DNA of 41,977 nt, taken from positions 1-41,977 of the forward strand of contig CALFUO010000099.1 in NCBI GenBank assembly GCA_937929895.1, given 5' to 3'. Source of the stretch: an uncultured Aquimarina sp. Its GTDB lineage: Bacteria; Bacteroidota; Bacteroidia; Flavobacteriales; Flavobacteriaceae. This document shows positions 41,932 to 41,977 of the stretch, in pieces; within the stretch, counting starts at the first letter, position 1; every line of letters starts with the position of its first letter. The translations under genes were made by a program, and so were the position numbers. The notes under the pieces were generated by a model. It did not search any database. It worked only from the letters and a program-made list of their open reading frames with translations, and had not been told where the DNA came from.

Positions 41932-41977
41932 TTTCACTAGCATCCGAAACTTTAGAATATAGACCGTTTCAATGAAA
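41932..41977 (+). repeat. Dispersed repeat copy R4, at the window edge
   Basis: Matches R2 (13890-13935, reverse strand) at 41 of 46 positions, and its CACTAG-ATCCGAAA start also matches R3. It begins 9 nt after the phosphatase stop and may continue beyond the window. The sequence differences keep the TTTCA-N-TGAAA palindrome intact. Confidence 0.8.

Overview
The window is AT-rich DNA from a member of the Bacteroidota, most likely a marine-type Flavobacteriaceae. The evidence is a stand-alone MetH homocysteine domain, a YtxJ bacillithiol protein, the ferredoxin / acyl-CoA reductase / serC / serA block, C-terminal type IX secretion (T9SS) sorting domains, a protein combining MG2 and TonB-plug domains, and Bacteroidetes promoters of the form TTG-N19/20-TAnnTTTG. 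Genus cannot be fixed from the sequence alone.

Layout. 1-8.4 kb is core metabolism and redox: a four-helix-bundle (S23-like) gene in a 16-bp inverted repeat beside metH-N, a CPBP-type membrane protein, a secreted carbohydrate-binding-like protein divergent from an AraC regulator, YtxJ, ferredoxin, a LuxC-like acyl-CoA reductase, and serC-serA. 8.5-11.6 kb holds two diverged paralogous secreted proteins of unknown function. Between them is a 1.15-kb unit, in the opposite orientation, carrying a lipoprotein alpha/beta-hydrolase. Its boundaries and folded repeat have the logic of an integron-type (attC-like) gene cassette. 11.6-12.7 kb encodes a DUF937 protein and an internally duplicated membrane protein.

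12.7-17.9 kb is the accessory part: 1.3 kb without a convincing gene but with several palindromic repeats, then an Rrf2 regulator followed by a hydrolase and an NmrA-like reductase. A near-perfect 23-bp dyad lies before the hydrolase, and a second, weaker copy sits at the regulator's own promoter. Next come two small NTF2-like genes bracketed by two copies of a long palindromic element. A short dispersed repeat (core TATCCGAAA) occurs three times here and again at the right edge of the window.

17.9-35 kb is mostly core: serB (so serA, serC and serB are all present, in two places), a heterodisulfide-reductase-like Fe-S pair, an MCE lipid-transport protein, a large secreted protein facing the MG2/TonB-plug protein tail to tail with no intergenic base, trmL and a MOSC protein, a GNAT protein, an aquaporin, and two tandem M12B-type metalloproteases with T9SS tails. 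35-42 kb starts with dnaN, whose stop codon overlaps the start of rfbA. It continues as a tightly packed surface-polysaccharide operon: rfbA, rfbC, rfbD, rfbB (dTDP-rhamnose), kdsD and kdsB (KDO), and a CpsB/YwqE-type PHP phosphatase.

The most unusual material is the attC-like cassette, the operator pair of the Rrf2 operon, the families of palindromic repeats around the accessory operon, and a 28-bp perfect palindrome that contains both stop codons of a convergent gene pair.
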